From NCBI GenBank assembly GCA_030148305.1, contig JASBTS010000049.1:1-47980 (forward strand): a stretch of 47,980 nt of DNA, given 5' to 3'. A program made the translations under genes and the position numbers. The notes beneath the pieces were generated by a model that saw only the letters and a program-made list of their open reading frames with translations, was not told the DNA's origin and did no database searches. The DNA is from Allomuricauda sp. GTDB lineage: Bacteria; Bacteroidota; Bacteroidia; Flavobacteriales; Flavobacteriaceae. Below are positions 10,393 to 19,334 of this stretch, in pieces (position 1 is the first letter of the stretch; each line of letters opens with the position of its first letter).

Positions 10393-11193
10393 ATGCAAAA
10401 AATAGATTTAACAGGAAAGAAAGCTTTGGTAACAGGTGGGAGTAGGGGCATTGGAGCTGGGATATGTCGTGAGTTGGCCAAATGTGGTGCGGATATATTC
10501 ATTAATTATTTCAATAGGGAAAATGAGGCAATTGAATTGAAGAAAGAAATCCAGCAAAAATATGGCGTTCAGGCAGGCATATATAAAGCGGATATTTCAA
10601 AAGCCCAAGAGGCAAAAGATCTTTTTGATCAAATGGACCGTGAAATAGGAACATTGGATATTTTGGTCAATAATGCGGGAACAGAAAGTATTTCCCATGT
10701 CTTGGATCTCGATCCACACGAATGGGATAGGGTCGTTGATATAAACCTGAAAGGCCCCTTCCTCTGCTCTCAGCAAGCTGCACATCGAATGTCGGTCAAG
10801 GCAAAGGGCGTGATTATCAATATAACCTCAATACATGATGTGGTTCCTAGAAAGGGTTTGGTGCACTATTGTTCAGCAAAAGCAGGGTTAAAGATGTTGT
10901 CCAAATGTCTTTCACTTGAATTGGCGGATAAAAATATAAGGGTGGTTTCCGTTGCGCCCGGAGCAATCGAAACGGAAATGAACCGGGAGGAAATCGCCAA
11001 GTTCGGGAAACATAGGTTTGAGGAATGGATTCCTCAGGGACGGATAGGGAAAATAGCCGATGTTGCTCCAACGGTTGCCTTTTTGGCAAGTGATCTGGCG
11101 GCATATATCAATGGTGCGGACATTTATATTGACGGTTCCTATATGAACCACACGATCCAATATGATCCAAGACCTAAAAAAGAAAATAACTAG
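10393..11193 (+). CDS. SDR oxidoreductase, aldose/glucose 1-dehydrogenase-like
   Basis: TGGSRGIGAGI (Rossmann), NNAG, ITSIHDVVPRKGLVHYCSAKAGLKML resembling the Bacillus glucose 1-dehydrogenase S(S/I)VHE-V-P-FVHYAASKGG region; VAPGAIETEMN. Confidence 0.88.
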   Translation: MQKIDLTGKKALVTGGSRGIGAGICRELAKCGADIFINYFNRENEAIELKKEIQQKYGVQAGIYKADISKAQEAKDLFDQMDREIGTLDILVNNAGTESISHVLDLDPHEWDRVVDINLKGPFLCSQQAAHRMSVKAKGVIINITSIHDVVPRKGLVHYCSAKAGLKMLSKCLSLELADKNIRVVSVAPGAIETEMNREEIAKFGKHRFEEWIPQGRIGKIADVAPTVAFLASDLAAYINGADIYIDGSYMNHTIQYDPRPKKENN

Positions 11194-11205
11194 GCTGTGT
11201 TCGTC

Positions 11206-12357
11206 ATGTCAAATAAAATTATATTAAAAGGAATTGCTTGGGACCACCCCAGAGGTTATCAACCATTAAGAGCAACTTCCAAGGCATTTTCAGAACAGAA
11301 CCAAGAAATTTCCATTCAATGGGATGTACGGTCCTTGAAGGAATTTGGGGATACACCTATTGAAGACCTGATGGAAACGTATGATCTAATAACTGTAGAT
11401 CACCCTTATATGGGCCAGGCCCATGCTAACAAGTTGCTTTTACCCCTGGAGAAAAAGATATCTGAAAAAATACTACAGATACTGGAACAGCAATCCATTG
11501 GCCCAAGTTTCCACTCGTACCGATATATGGGCCATTTATATGCACTGCCCATCGATGCCGCGGCATTGGTTGCCGCATCCAGAGATGATCTGATCAAGGA
11601 ACTTAAAATAGGATTGCCCATGATAAGGGCGGACCTATTCAGGCTCTATAAGAAAGTTCCCGATAGCCAAAGCATTGCATGGCCCCTATGTCCTACCGAC
11701 TTATGGTGTACCTTTTTGACCCTTTGTGCGCAGGACATCGGAAGGGACTTTATCAAAGATCATACGATTAATGAAAAAGCAGGGAGTTCGGTGCTCAATG
11801 AAATAAAACAACATTTAGAACATCTTCATCCGGATTCACTGAACTGGAACCCTATCCAAATTTTAGACGCAATGGCATCGGGGGATGAAATTCTATATTC
11901 TCCTTTTTTGTTTGGATATGTCAACTACTCCCAAACCGGGTTCGCAAGAAAAACCGTGAGTTTTCATAATAGTCCCACAGGCGCAAAGAGTGGGGTTTCC
12001 ACCATTCTTGGTGGGGTAGGGCTTGCGGTTTCCAACAAATGTGAACACCCTGATGAAGCTGTTTCCTATGTGGTCTATACTGCAATGGGTGATGTTCAAA
12101 AGGGCATTTATGCCAAAAACGGAGGACAGCCCGGTAATTTAATAGCTTGGCTAGACGAGGAAAATAACAATAGAAGCCTTGATTTTTTCAAAAACACACT
12201 TCAAACGATGGAGAATGTGTACGTACGTCCAAAGCATCCTGGCTGGAACCGATTTCAGGAACAAGGAGCTGATCTATTGCATTCTGGACTGGTAGGTGAT
12301 ATTGAATCGGATAGAGTAATGAAGGACTTGAACCAATTATATAGATCAATTGAATGA
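11206..12357 (+). CDS. Extracellular solute-binding protein-like (family 1 SBP fold) without a signal peptide
   Basis: SBP-like patterns (YDLITVDHPYMGQAHANKLLLPLEKKI, GHLYALPIDAAALV, STILGGVGLAVSNKCEHPDEAVSYVVYTA); hydrophilic N-terminus; no ABC permease or ATPase genes nearby. Confidence 0.75.
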   Translation: MSNKIILKGIAWDHPRGYQPLRATSKAFSEQNQEISIQWDVRSLKEFGDTPIEDLMETYDLITVDHPYMGQAHANKLLLPLEKKISEKILQILEQQSIGPSFHSYRYMGHLYALPIDAAALVAASRDDLIKELKIGLPMIRADLFRLYKKVPDSQSIAWPLCPTDLWCTFLTLCAQDIGRDFIKDHTINEKAGSSVLNEIKQHLEHLHPDSLNWNPIQILDAMASGDEILYSPFLFGYVNYSQTGFARKTVSFHNSPTGAKSGVSTILGGVGLAVSNKCEHPDEAVSYVVYTAMGDVQKGIYAKNGGQPGNLIAWLDEENNNRSLDFFKNTLQTMENVYVRPKHPGWNRFQEQGADLLHSGLVGDIESDRVMKDLNQLYRSIE

Positions 12358-12358
12358 T

Positions 12359-13126
12359 ATGGGTGGAAATTATGAAAATATTAAAGTAGAAGTCCATGAA
12401 GGCGTGGCTACCCTTCGTTTCAGCCGCCCCGATCAACTCAACGCAATGAACAGGAAAATGATGGATGAAATCATTTCTGGAATAGAAGTGATCAATGCGA
12501 ACGATAAAATTATGGTTGCCGTGATTACGGGTGAGGGCAGGGCTTTTATGGCCGGAGCCGATATAAAGGAATATGCAGGCCAGACCCCGGAAGAGTTTGA
12601 AGCCTTCCAAAAAAATGGGATCAGATTATATGAAAGTATAGAAAATGCCCCAAAACCTTGGATAGCCGCTGTAAATGGTTTTGCATTGGGAGGTGGATTT
12701 GAAATCGCTTTGGCATGTGATATGATCGTGGCTTCCAAAGTGGCCAAAATGGGTCTGCCCGAAGTGTTTTTGAGCTTGGTTCCAGGAGGCGGGGGAACCC
12801 AGCGTTTGATTCAGAAGATAGGGGTCAACAGGGCAAAGGAAATGCTTTTTACAGGGGGACAGTATTCGGCAGAGACATTATTGGGCTGGGGAATTGTCAA
12901 TCAAGTGTTTCAGGAAGAAGAATTTGATCAAGGGGTTACTGGTTTTGCACAAAAACTGAGCAGAAGGCCATCACGGGCCATTGGACAGTTGAAGCGTTTG
13001 GCAAATTTGAGTCTTACTTCCATTCCCTTTGATCAAAAGATCGAAGAGGAAGGAAAGGTTGTAATAGCACTGTTTTATAGTGAGGAGGCCCAAAAGGCCA
13101 TTCATGACTTTATGCATAAAAGGTAG
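12359..13126 (+). CDS. Enoyl-CoA hydratase/isomerase (crotonase) family
   Basis: AFMAGADIKEYA, ALGGGFEIALACDMIVAS, LPEVFLSLVPGGGGTQRL; both catalytic-position Glu residues present. Confidence 0.92.
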   Translation: MGGNYENIKVEVHEGVATLRFSRPDQLNAMNRKMMDEIISGIEVINANDKIMVAVITGEGRAFMAGADIKEYAGQTPEEFEAFQKNGIRLYESIENAPKPWIAAVNGFALGGGFEIALACDMIVASKVAKMGLPEVFLSLVPGGGGTQRLIQKIGVNRAKEMLFTGGQYSAETLLGWGIVNQVFQEEEFDQGVTGFAQKLSRRPSRAIGQLKRLANLSLTSIPFDQKIEEEGKVVIALFYSEEAQKAIHDFMHKR

Positions 13127-13129
13127 GAT

Positions 13130-14179
13130 ATGTGGATTACATTCTTTATTGGCAGCTATACGGAATATCCCATACCAGGTTTCGGGGGAATGGGCCAAGG
13201 TATCTATACCGTCAAATTGAATACCAAAACAGGTGAATTAAAACATATACACTCCAAAAAGGAACGTAACCCAAGTTATTTGGCCATAAGCACTGATAAC
13301 AGGTTTTTATACTGTCCCACAGAGTTGGATGAGACCGAGTTCCCCAGGATTAGGGCCTATAAGGTCAATAAAGATTTTTCCCTTGAGTTTTTGAATGAGC
13401 AGCAAATTTATGGAGGTTACCCTTGTCATGTTGCTGTGGATTCGAGAAGTGTTTTTGTGGCCTGCTACGCCACTGGTAATATCATTCAATATCCGTTGAA
13501 TACGGATGGAAAGTTGGGGACTGCAATTGCAGATTACCAGCATAGGGGAATCGGGATTGACAAAGACCGTCAAGAAGGGCCTCATGCACATCAGATTGCG
13601 GTCCATCCAAACGGAAAGGACATTTATGTTTGCGATTTGGGTATTGATATCATCAAGGCTTATAGATATAATGGAGCAAAGTTAAGTCCAAAAACCATTG
13701 GAGATTGTACGGTAAGCAAAGGTAGTGGGCCCCGCCATCTGGTCTTTGGTTCAGAGGGAGGCCGTGCCTATGTCATCAATGAATTGAAAGGGAATATTTC
13801 AGTCCTTGGAATGTCTGGAGAATCCTATAGGGAAATCGATGTTTATCCCTTTCTTCCCAAGAATTATTTGGGAAAGCCAAGTGCTTCAGCGGTTCGCATC
13901 CACCCAAATGGCCGATTCTTATACGCTGCCAATAGGGGGTCTGAGACGATTTCAGTTTTTTCCATTGCAAAAGAAAAATTGGATTTGGTTGGATATGAAC
14001 ACACTGGAGGTGAGGAACTACGTGAATTCAACATAACCCCAGATGGCCACTGGTTGTTGGCATGCCTCCAAAACTCACACGATATCGTGGTGTATAACAT
14101 CAATGGGAATGGCATGTTGTCCGAGAAATTCAGGACCAAGGAAATTTTGTCACCGGTCTGTGTAACATTTCTTAATTGA
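13130..14179 (+). CDS. 6-phosphogluconolactonase-family (Pgl/YbhE, seven-bladed propeller) lactonase
   Basis: FFIGSYTE..GIYTVKLNTKTGEL, NPSYLAISTDNRFLY, GPRHLVFGSEGGRAYVINEL, IHPNGRFLYAANRG, REFNITPDGHWLL. Confidence 0.9.
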   Translation: MWITFFIGSYTEYPIPGFGGMGQGIYTVKLNTKTGELKHIHSKKERNPSYLAISTDNRFLYCPTELDETEFPRIRAYKVNKDFSLEFLNEQQIYGGYPCHVAVDSRSVFVACYATGNIIQYPLNTDGKLGTAIADYQHRGIGIDKDRQEGPHAHQIAVHPNGKDIYVCDLGIDIIKAYRYNGAKLSPKTIGDCTVSKGSGPRHLVFGSEGGRAYVINELKGNISVLGMSGESYREIDVYPFLPKNYLGKPSASAVRIHPNGRFLYAANRGSETISVFSIAKEKLDLVGYEHTGGEELREFNITPDGHWLLACLQNSHDIVVYNINGNGMLSEKFRTKEILSPVCVTFLN

Positions 14180-14207
14180 ATAAAATAACTAAACCGATTT
14201 AGTTTTT

Positions 14208-15407
14208 ATGAAGAAAAATAATGAAGTAAATGAGGGAGCTTTAGAAGGGCTGGTGGTAGCCGATTTTTCCCAATTGGCCCAAGGTCCTTGGGCTACCCAA
14301 ATGCTAGGGGATATGGGGGCGGAAATCATCAAGATTGAGCCCTTAAAAGGAGATTGGATGAGGCATTTCTCATATGGAAACCTATATCCCAAAGGGGAAA
14401 GTATATCCTTTGTAAGTTTCAACAGGAACAAGAAGAGTATCGCCTTGAATCTAAAGGATAGTGCCGACCATGAGATTGCAAGGAATATTATCCGTAAAGC
14501 GGACATCCTTGTGGAGAATTTTAGGCCAGGGGTAATGGAGCGGCTTGGTCTTGGCTATGAGGCGATGAAGGAACTGAACCCTGGGTTGATATATTGTTCC
14601 AGTTCAGGATATGGCTCATCGGGCCCATACACCAAACGCCCCGGACAGGATTTGTTGGCCCAAGCGGTAAGTGGAACAGCTTCCTTGAATGGAAGAAAGT
14701 ATGATATTCCCATGGTTACGGCCGTAGGACAAGCAGATTTGCTCACAAGTCTATTTTTGGTTCAGTCCATCTTGGCCGCTATCTATTCCAGGGAAAAATC
14801 GGGAAAGGGACAGAAGATAGAAACCAATTTGTTGAGCTCCATTATAGGGTTTCATATACAGGAAATTACCGCCTTTCTATACCAAAAAGAAAGGCCGGAG
14901 CGCAGTGAAAGAGGCATACCGAACCCATGGCTCGGGGCACCATACGGATTGTATCCAACCAAAGACGGTTATTTGGCGATAGGCATGAACTCGGTACGAA
15001 AATTAGCAGATTTGGTGGGATTGGATAAATATAGGTCTCAGGAATATGAATCCAATAATATCATGAGGGACAGGGATGAAATTAGAAAGGATTTTGAGAC
15101 TGTTTTTGTGACAAGGACCACCAAGGAATGGCTCGATGACCTATTAAAAGAGGATATTTGGTGCTCACAGGTGAATACCTTGGAAGAGATGGTTTGCGAC
15201 CCCCAGGTGCTTCATAACCACATGATCATGTCCTATGAACACCCTACTATCGGGAATATTGGAACAACTGGGTTTCCTGTGGAGTTCAGTGATACCCCAC
15301 AGTGTATTTATAGACCTGCACCACTACTGAACGAACACCGTGAAGAAATCATCGTGACATTTTGCGGAGAAATCAACCATAACAAAACAAAAATCAACAC
15401 AAAATGA
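14208..15407 (+). CDS. CaiB/BaiF (family III) CoA-transferase
   Basis: LEGLVVADFSQLAQGPWATQMLGDMGAEIIKIEPLKGD, SFNRNKKSIALNLK, ADILVENFRPGVMERLGLGYE, PGQDLLAQAVSG (catalytic Asp region). Confidence 0.95.
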   Translation: MKKNNEVNEGALEGLVVADFSQLAQGPWATQMLGDMGAEIIKIEPLKGDWMRHFSYGNLYPKGESISFVSFNRNKKSIALNLKDSADHEIARNIIRKADILVENFRPGVMERLGLGYEAMKELNPGLIYCSSSGYGSSGPYTKRPGQDLLAQAVSGTASLNGRKYDIPMVTAVGQADLLTSLFLVQSILAAIYSREKSGKGQKIETNLLSSIIGFHIQEITAFLYQKERPERSERGIPNPWLGAPYGLYPTKDGYLAIGMNSVRKLADLVGLDKYRSQEYESNNIMRDRDEIRKDFETVFVTRTTKEWLDDLLKEDIWCSQVNTLEEMVCDPQVLHNHMIMSYEHPTIGNIGTTGFPVEFSDTPQCIYRPAPLLNEHREEIIVTFCGEINHNKTKINTK

Positions 15408-16468
15408 AATTAGGTTTTGGACTGTACCGGCACATGCTCGACCAAGAACATTACAAGTTTGCAAAACAGTGCGGGGCCACCCATTTGGTCATACACATGG
15501 TAGACTATTTTGGGCACAATGACAAAAATGCAGACCAACCCATTGGCGGAAGCAAAGGATGGGGCAAGGCCGGTCGTAAGGATAAAATATGGAGCTATGA
15601 AGAGTTGAGATCCATCAAAGATGAAATCAATGCCAATGGATTGGAATTGGAAGCCATTGAAAACTTTGATCCGGCCCATTGGTATGATGTCCTTTTGGGA
15701 GGTCCCAAGAGGGATGAACAACTTGAAAATTTGAAGCAGCTCATCCGAAATGTCGGCAAAGCGGGAATTCCTGTTTTTGGATATAATTTTTCACTTGCGG
15801 GGGTGTCCTCAAGAACTGTTGGGGCCTACGCCAGGGGAGAAGCAATGTCTGTTGGCATGGAGGGTGAGGTAGATGGTAACCCCATTCCCAATGGCATGGT
15901 CTGGAACATGGTTTATGATGAAAATGCCGTTGAAGGAACCCTCCCCAGGATTTCCCATGACGAGCTATGGAATAGGTTGCACTACTTTTTGGATGCGCTG
16001 GTTCCGGTAGCTGAGGAGGCAGGAGTCAAATTGGCCGCTCATCCCGATGACCCACCTATGCCCTATGTCCGAGACACTCCTCGTTTGGTCTACCAACCCG
16101 ATATGTACCAACGCTTGATAGATCTACGACCAAGCCCCAATAATAATTTGGAGTTCTGCCTGGGTTCCATTGCAGAAATGTCCGAAGGAGATGTCTATGA
16201 AGCAACGGACAGATATACCAAACAGGGTAAGGTTTCCTACATACATTTTCGAAATGTCAAAGGAAAAGTCCCCCATTATAAAGAAGTTTTTGTGGATGAA
16301 GGGGACATAGATATGTTCAGAATACTTGAGATTTTGAAGGAGAATAATTTTGAAGGGGTCCTTATTCCAGATCATACCCCGCAAATGAGCTGTGGTGCAC
16401 CATGGCATGCCGGTATGGCATACGCCATGGGTTATATGAAGGCAGCCATGGAATTGGTAGGGAACTAA
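15404..16468 (+). CDS. Mannonate dehydratase (UxuA-like TIM barrel)
   Basis: AIENFDPAHWYDVLLGGPKRDEQLENLKQLIRNVGKAGIPVFGYNFSLAGVSSRT, KLAAHPDDPP, LEFCLGSIAEM, YIHFRNVKGKVPHYKEVFVDEGDIDM; ATGA overlap with the CoA-transferase gene. Confidence 0.85.
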   Translation: MKLGFGLYRHMLDQEHYKFAKQCGATHLVIHMVDYFGHNDKNADQPIGGSKGWGKAGRKDKIWSYEELRSIKDEINANGLELEAIENFDPAHWYDVLLGGPKRDEQLENLKQLIRNVGKAGIPVFGYNFSLAGVSSRTVGAYARGEAMSVGMEGEVDGNPIPNGMVWNMVYDENAVEGTLPRISHDELWNRLHYFLDALVPVAEEAGVKLAAHPDDPPMPYVRDTPRLVYQPDMYQRLIDLRPSPNNNLEFCLGSIAEMSEGDVYEATDRYTKQGKVSYIHFRNVKGKVPHYKEVFVDEGDIDMFRILEILKENNFEGVLIPDHTPQMSCGAPWHAGMAYAMGYMKAAMELVGN

Positions 16469-16519
16469 TGCCAAAAAATCAAAGAACGCTGCTTATGGCG
16501 GTTGGTTGAATTAGCCTTT

Positions 16520-16563
16520 TTGAATTGTGGAGTGCATCGAACATGAAGGTGCACTCCATTCAA
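16520..16563 (+). terminator. Long imperfect inverted repeat downstream of the uxuA-like gene
   Basis: TTGAAT(TGT)GGAGTGCA ... TGCACTCCATTCAA, one 3-nt bulge. Confidence 0.55.
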
Positions 16564-16617
16564 AGAGATCAGCAAATTATGATGAGGTTAACTAATGTGA
16601 ATATTAACAAACAAACT

Positions 16618-19314
16618 ATGAAAAAAACGATAATTCGGTTAGCTCTACTATGCTGTTTTATAGGAATCAATTCAATAGATGCCCAAGAAACGTTGAAGTG
16701 TGATGAGGAAACCTATGATCTGCTCAAATCTCTGTCGGAATCCAAACTTTCCAAAGGAAATATCCTGTTGTTCGTAACCACACATGAGGACATTGCTTGG
16801 TTGGACGAACCGGAGATATGCAAGATTGACAGGGATGAAAAATGGTTGACACCCTATTTTGAAAAACTGAAATCCACAACCGATTTCAAGATGGATATAG
16901 AGCAATCCTCCATAGTGATGGAATACCTACATCGTCACCCGGAAGAAAAGGAAAATATAGTAAACTTTATTGATCAAGGACGAATAGGTATCGGAGGAGC
17001 CTACGTACAGACTTATGAAGGTATGTATTTTGGGGAATCCCTTTCCAGACAGTTCTACTTCGGGAAAAAATGGATGGAAAACAGCTTGAACGGATATCAA
17101 GCCAAAACCTATTATAATGTTGATGTGCCAGGACGGACCATGCAAATGCCACAACTGGCAAGCAAAGCCGGAATCGATCATTTTGTGTTCAGTCGCCATA
17201 TCAAGGGTCTGTTCAATTGGGAATCTCCAGATGGGACAAAGGTTACATGCTACAGTCCGGGCAACCACTACATGGATTTTTATAATCTTTTGGGAATGGA
17301 GGAACCTGAAGGGATTAAAAAGATGGCCAAAGATGCCGTGGATTGGTATAAGGTCTACAACAATAAATCCCAGGGCCATCCCGTGATGCCGGTCATGCTC
17401 AATTATGAGTTCATCTGGAATCAAAAGCCCGTGGAGAACATGGAACCTTTTATAAATAGGTGGAACGGGATTGGATATATCGAATCTGAGGGCAGAAAGA
17501 AGTTGAAGGTCAAGTTGCCCAAGATTGTTTATTCTACGGCCGACGAGTTTTTTGCAAAAGTTGAAAAAACAACTGTTTTACAAAAGACCATCAAAGGGGA
17601 GCGGCCAAATATGTGGGTATATATCCATGGGGCATCCCATCAAAAGGCATTAAAAGCCAGTAGGGAAGGCGATATATTGATGACCCAGGCAGAGAAGTTT
17701 GCTACGGCAAATGCCATGATCGAGGGATCGTTCAAAAAATACCCTGAGCGAAAGCTACAGAATGCATGGGAATCAAAAATATACCCGGACCACGGATGGG
17801 GAGGTAAAGGGGGAGATGTTACCGATAATGTTTTTTTGCAAAAATTCCTTTTTGCAAAGTCTGAGGCGGAACAAATTGTGCAATCCTCCATTAAGGATAT
17901 AGCCGCTAAAATTGGTTTTGAAACAACCAAGGGAATTCCGATAGTGGTCTTTAATAGCTTGAGTTGGGATCGTACCGACAGGGTGGATTTTTCCATAAAA
18001 TTTGATGAGGGAGAAACCAAAGGAATTGAATTGTTCGATTTAGATAACAATCCAATTCCGGTACAATTGTCCAATTTGGAGCATTATTCCGATGACTCCA
18101 TTAAGGCTGTAATGGTGCATTTTATCGCCAATGATATACCCTCGGTGGGTTATTCCACATATTACTTGAAAAAGACCTCAACCAATCCCCAATTGTCAGG
18201 TAACGGTTTTGATGAAACTTTGGAGAACAAATTTTACAGATTGGAGTTTGGCAATGGAGGGCTTACCCAAATACATGATAAAGAGTTGAACAGGGATTTG
18301 ATTGACTCGGGGAAATTTAAAGCTGGTGAGATTTTTGAATTAAGTTCTGTTGGTAATGGAGCAGGTGAGTTTTCTGAGGTTCAACAGGCAAACACCGATT
18401 ATTTTGATCAATTGGGTACTTCCAAAACTAATTGGAAAATCAAGGAAATAGGATCGGTATATACCAGTGTGGTTATGAGGCAACCTATGAAGGATGCCGT
18501 TGTGGAAATGAGTGTCAAACTTTACCATGACATAAAGAAAATAGACTTTGATGTAGACCTTTTGAATTGGAACGGGACCATGTTCCGGGAATTTCGGATA
18601 GCTTTCCCCCTAAATATGGATACAGGAAAGGTTACCTACGAAGTGCCTTTTGGGGCAGTCACTGTTGGACAGGATGAGCTAAAGGGGACAGGAGGTGAAT
18701 TTTATAAAGGGGAGGTAAGTAAAATTCATCCAAGGGCTATTGGAAATTGGATTTCAGCAAGTAGTTCCGAGTATGGGATCACCCTTACATCAACTGTAGT
18801 TTCAGCAGATTGGAGTGATCCAACGGACTCTTTGAACACCAAGGTTATTTTGCAACCCATTTTATTGGCTTCTAGGAAAAGTTGCCATCATGAAGGGAAT
18901 GATTACCACCAGACAGGGGACCATAATTTTTCATTCAGTCTTACTTCTCATAAACCTGGCTGGCAAGAAGGACGTCAGTTTGGTAACCAGCACAATGAAA
19001 GAATCCTTACCGTGGTAGATCCTTCTTCATTTAAAGATGGCGGATTGCCAGAAAGATTGAGTTTTTTCAGCACAGGAAGTGATAATATCGTCATCAGTAC
19101 CGTGAAGAAAGCCGAAAATGATAATAAGAGTGTCATTAGAATTTTTGAGGCCGATGGTATTGGGACAGAAGCAACGATATCTGTTTTCAAACCAGTTGAA
19201 AAGGCTTGGCAGACTACATTGATTGAGGAACCCAAAAACGAACTAAAGGTTGGTGATGCGATGATGTATTTGAAAATGGGGCACAATACCATTGAGACCA
19301 TAAAATTTGAATAA
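16618..19314 (+). CDS. Second GH38-family alpha-mannosidase-like glycoside hydrolase, secreted
   Basis: ATG 16618 gives MKKTIIRLALLCCFIGINSIDAQ signal peptide; VTTHEDIAWLDEP, NVDVPGRTMQMPQL, KIYPDHGWGGKGGDVTD collinear with the 4395..7292 product. Confidence 0.85.
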   Translation: MKKTIIRLALLCCFIGINSIDAQETLKCDEETYDLLKSLSESKLSKGNILLFVTTHEDIAWLDEPEICKIDRDEKWLTPYFEKLKSTTDFKMDIEQSSIVMEYLHRHPEEKENIVNFIDQGRIGIGGAYVQTYEGMYFGESLSRQFYFGKKWMENSLNGYQAKTYYNVDVPGRTMQMPQLASKAGIDHFVFSRHIKGLFNWESPDGTKVTCYSPGNHYMDFYNLLGMEEPEGIKKMAKDAVDWYKVYNNKSQGHPVMPVMLNYEFIWNQKPVENMEPFINRWNGIGYIESEGRKKLKVKLPKIVYSTADEFFAKVEKTTVLQKTIKGERPNMWVYIHGASHQKALKASREGDILMTQAEKFATANAMIEGSFKKYPERKLQNAWESKIYPDHGWGGKGGDVTDNVFLQKFLFAKSEAEQIVQSSIKDIAAKIGFETTKGIPIVVFNSLSWDRTDRVDFSIKFDEGETKGIELFDLDNNPIPVQLSNLEHYSDDSIKAVMVHFIANDIPSVGYSTYYLKKTSTNPQLSGNGFDETLENKFYRLEFGNGGLTQIHDKELNRDLIDSGKFKAGEIFELSSVGNGAGEFSEVQQANTDYFDQLGTSKTNWKIKEIGSVYTSVVMRQPMKDAVVEMSVKLYHDIKKIDFDVDLLNWNGTMFREFRIAFPLNMDTGKVTYEVPFGAVTVGQDELKGTGGEFYKGEVSKIHPRAIGNWISASSSEYGITLTSTVVSADWSDPTDSLNTKVILQPILLASRKSCHHEGNDYHQTGDHNFSFSLTSHKPGWQEGRQFGNQHNERILTVVDPSSFKDGGLPERLSFFSTGSDNIVISTVKKAENDNKSVIRIFEADGIGTEATISVFKPVEKAWQTTLIEEPKNELKVGDAMMYLKMGHNTIETIKFE

Positions 19315-19334
19315 TAATACCATCTAACATAATT

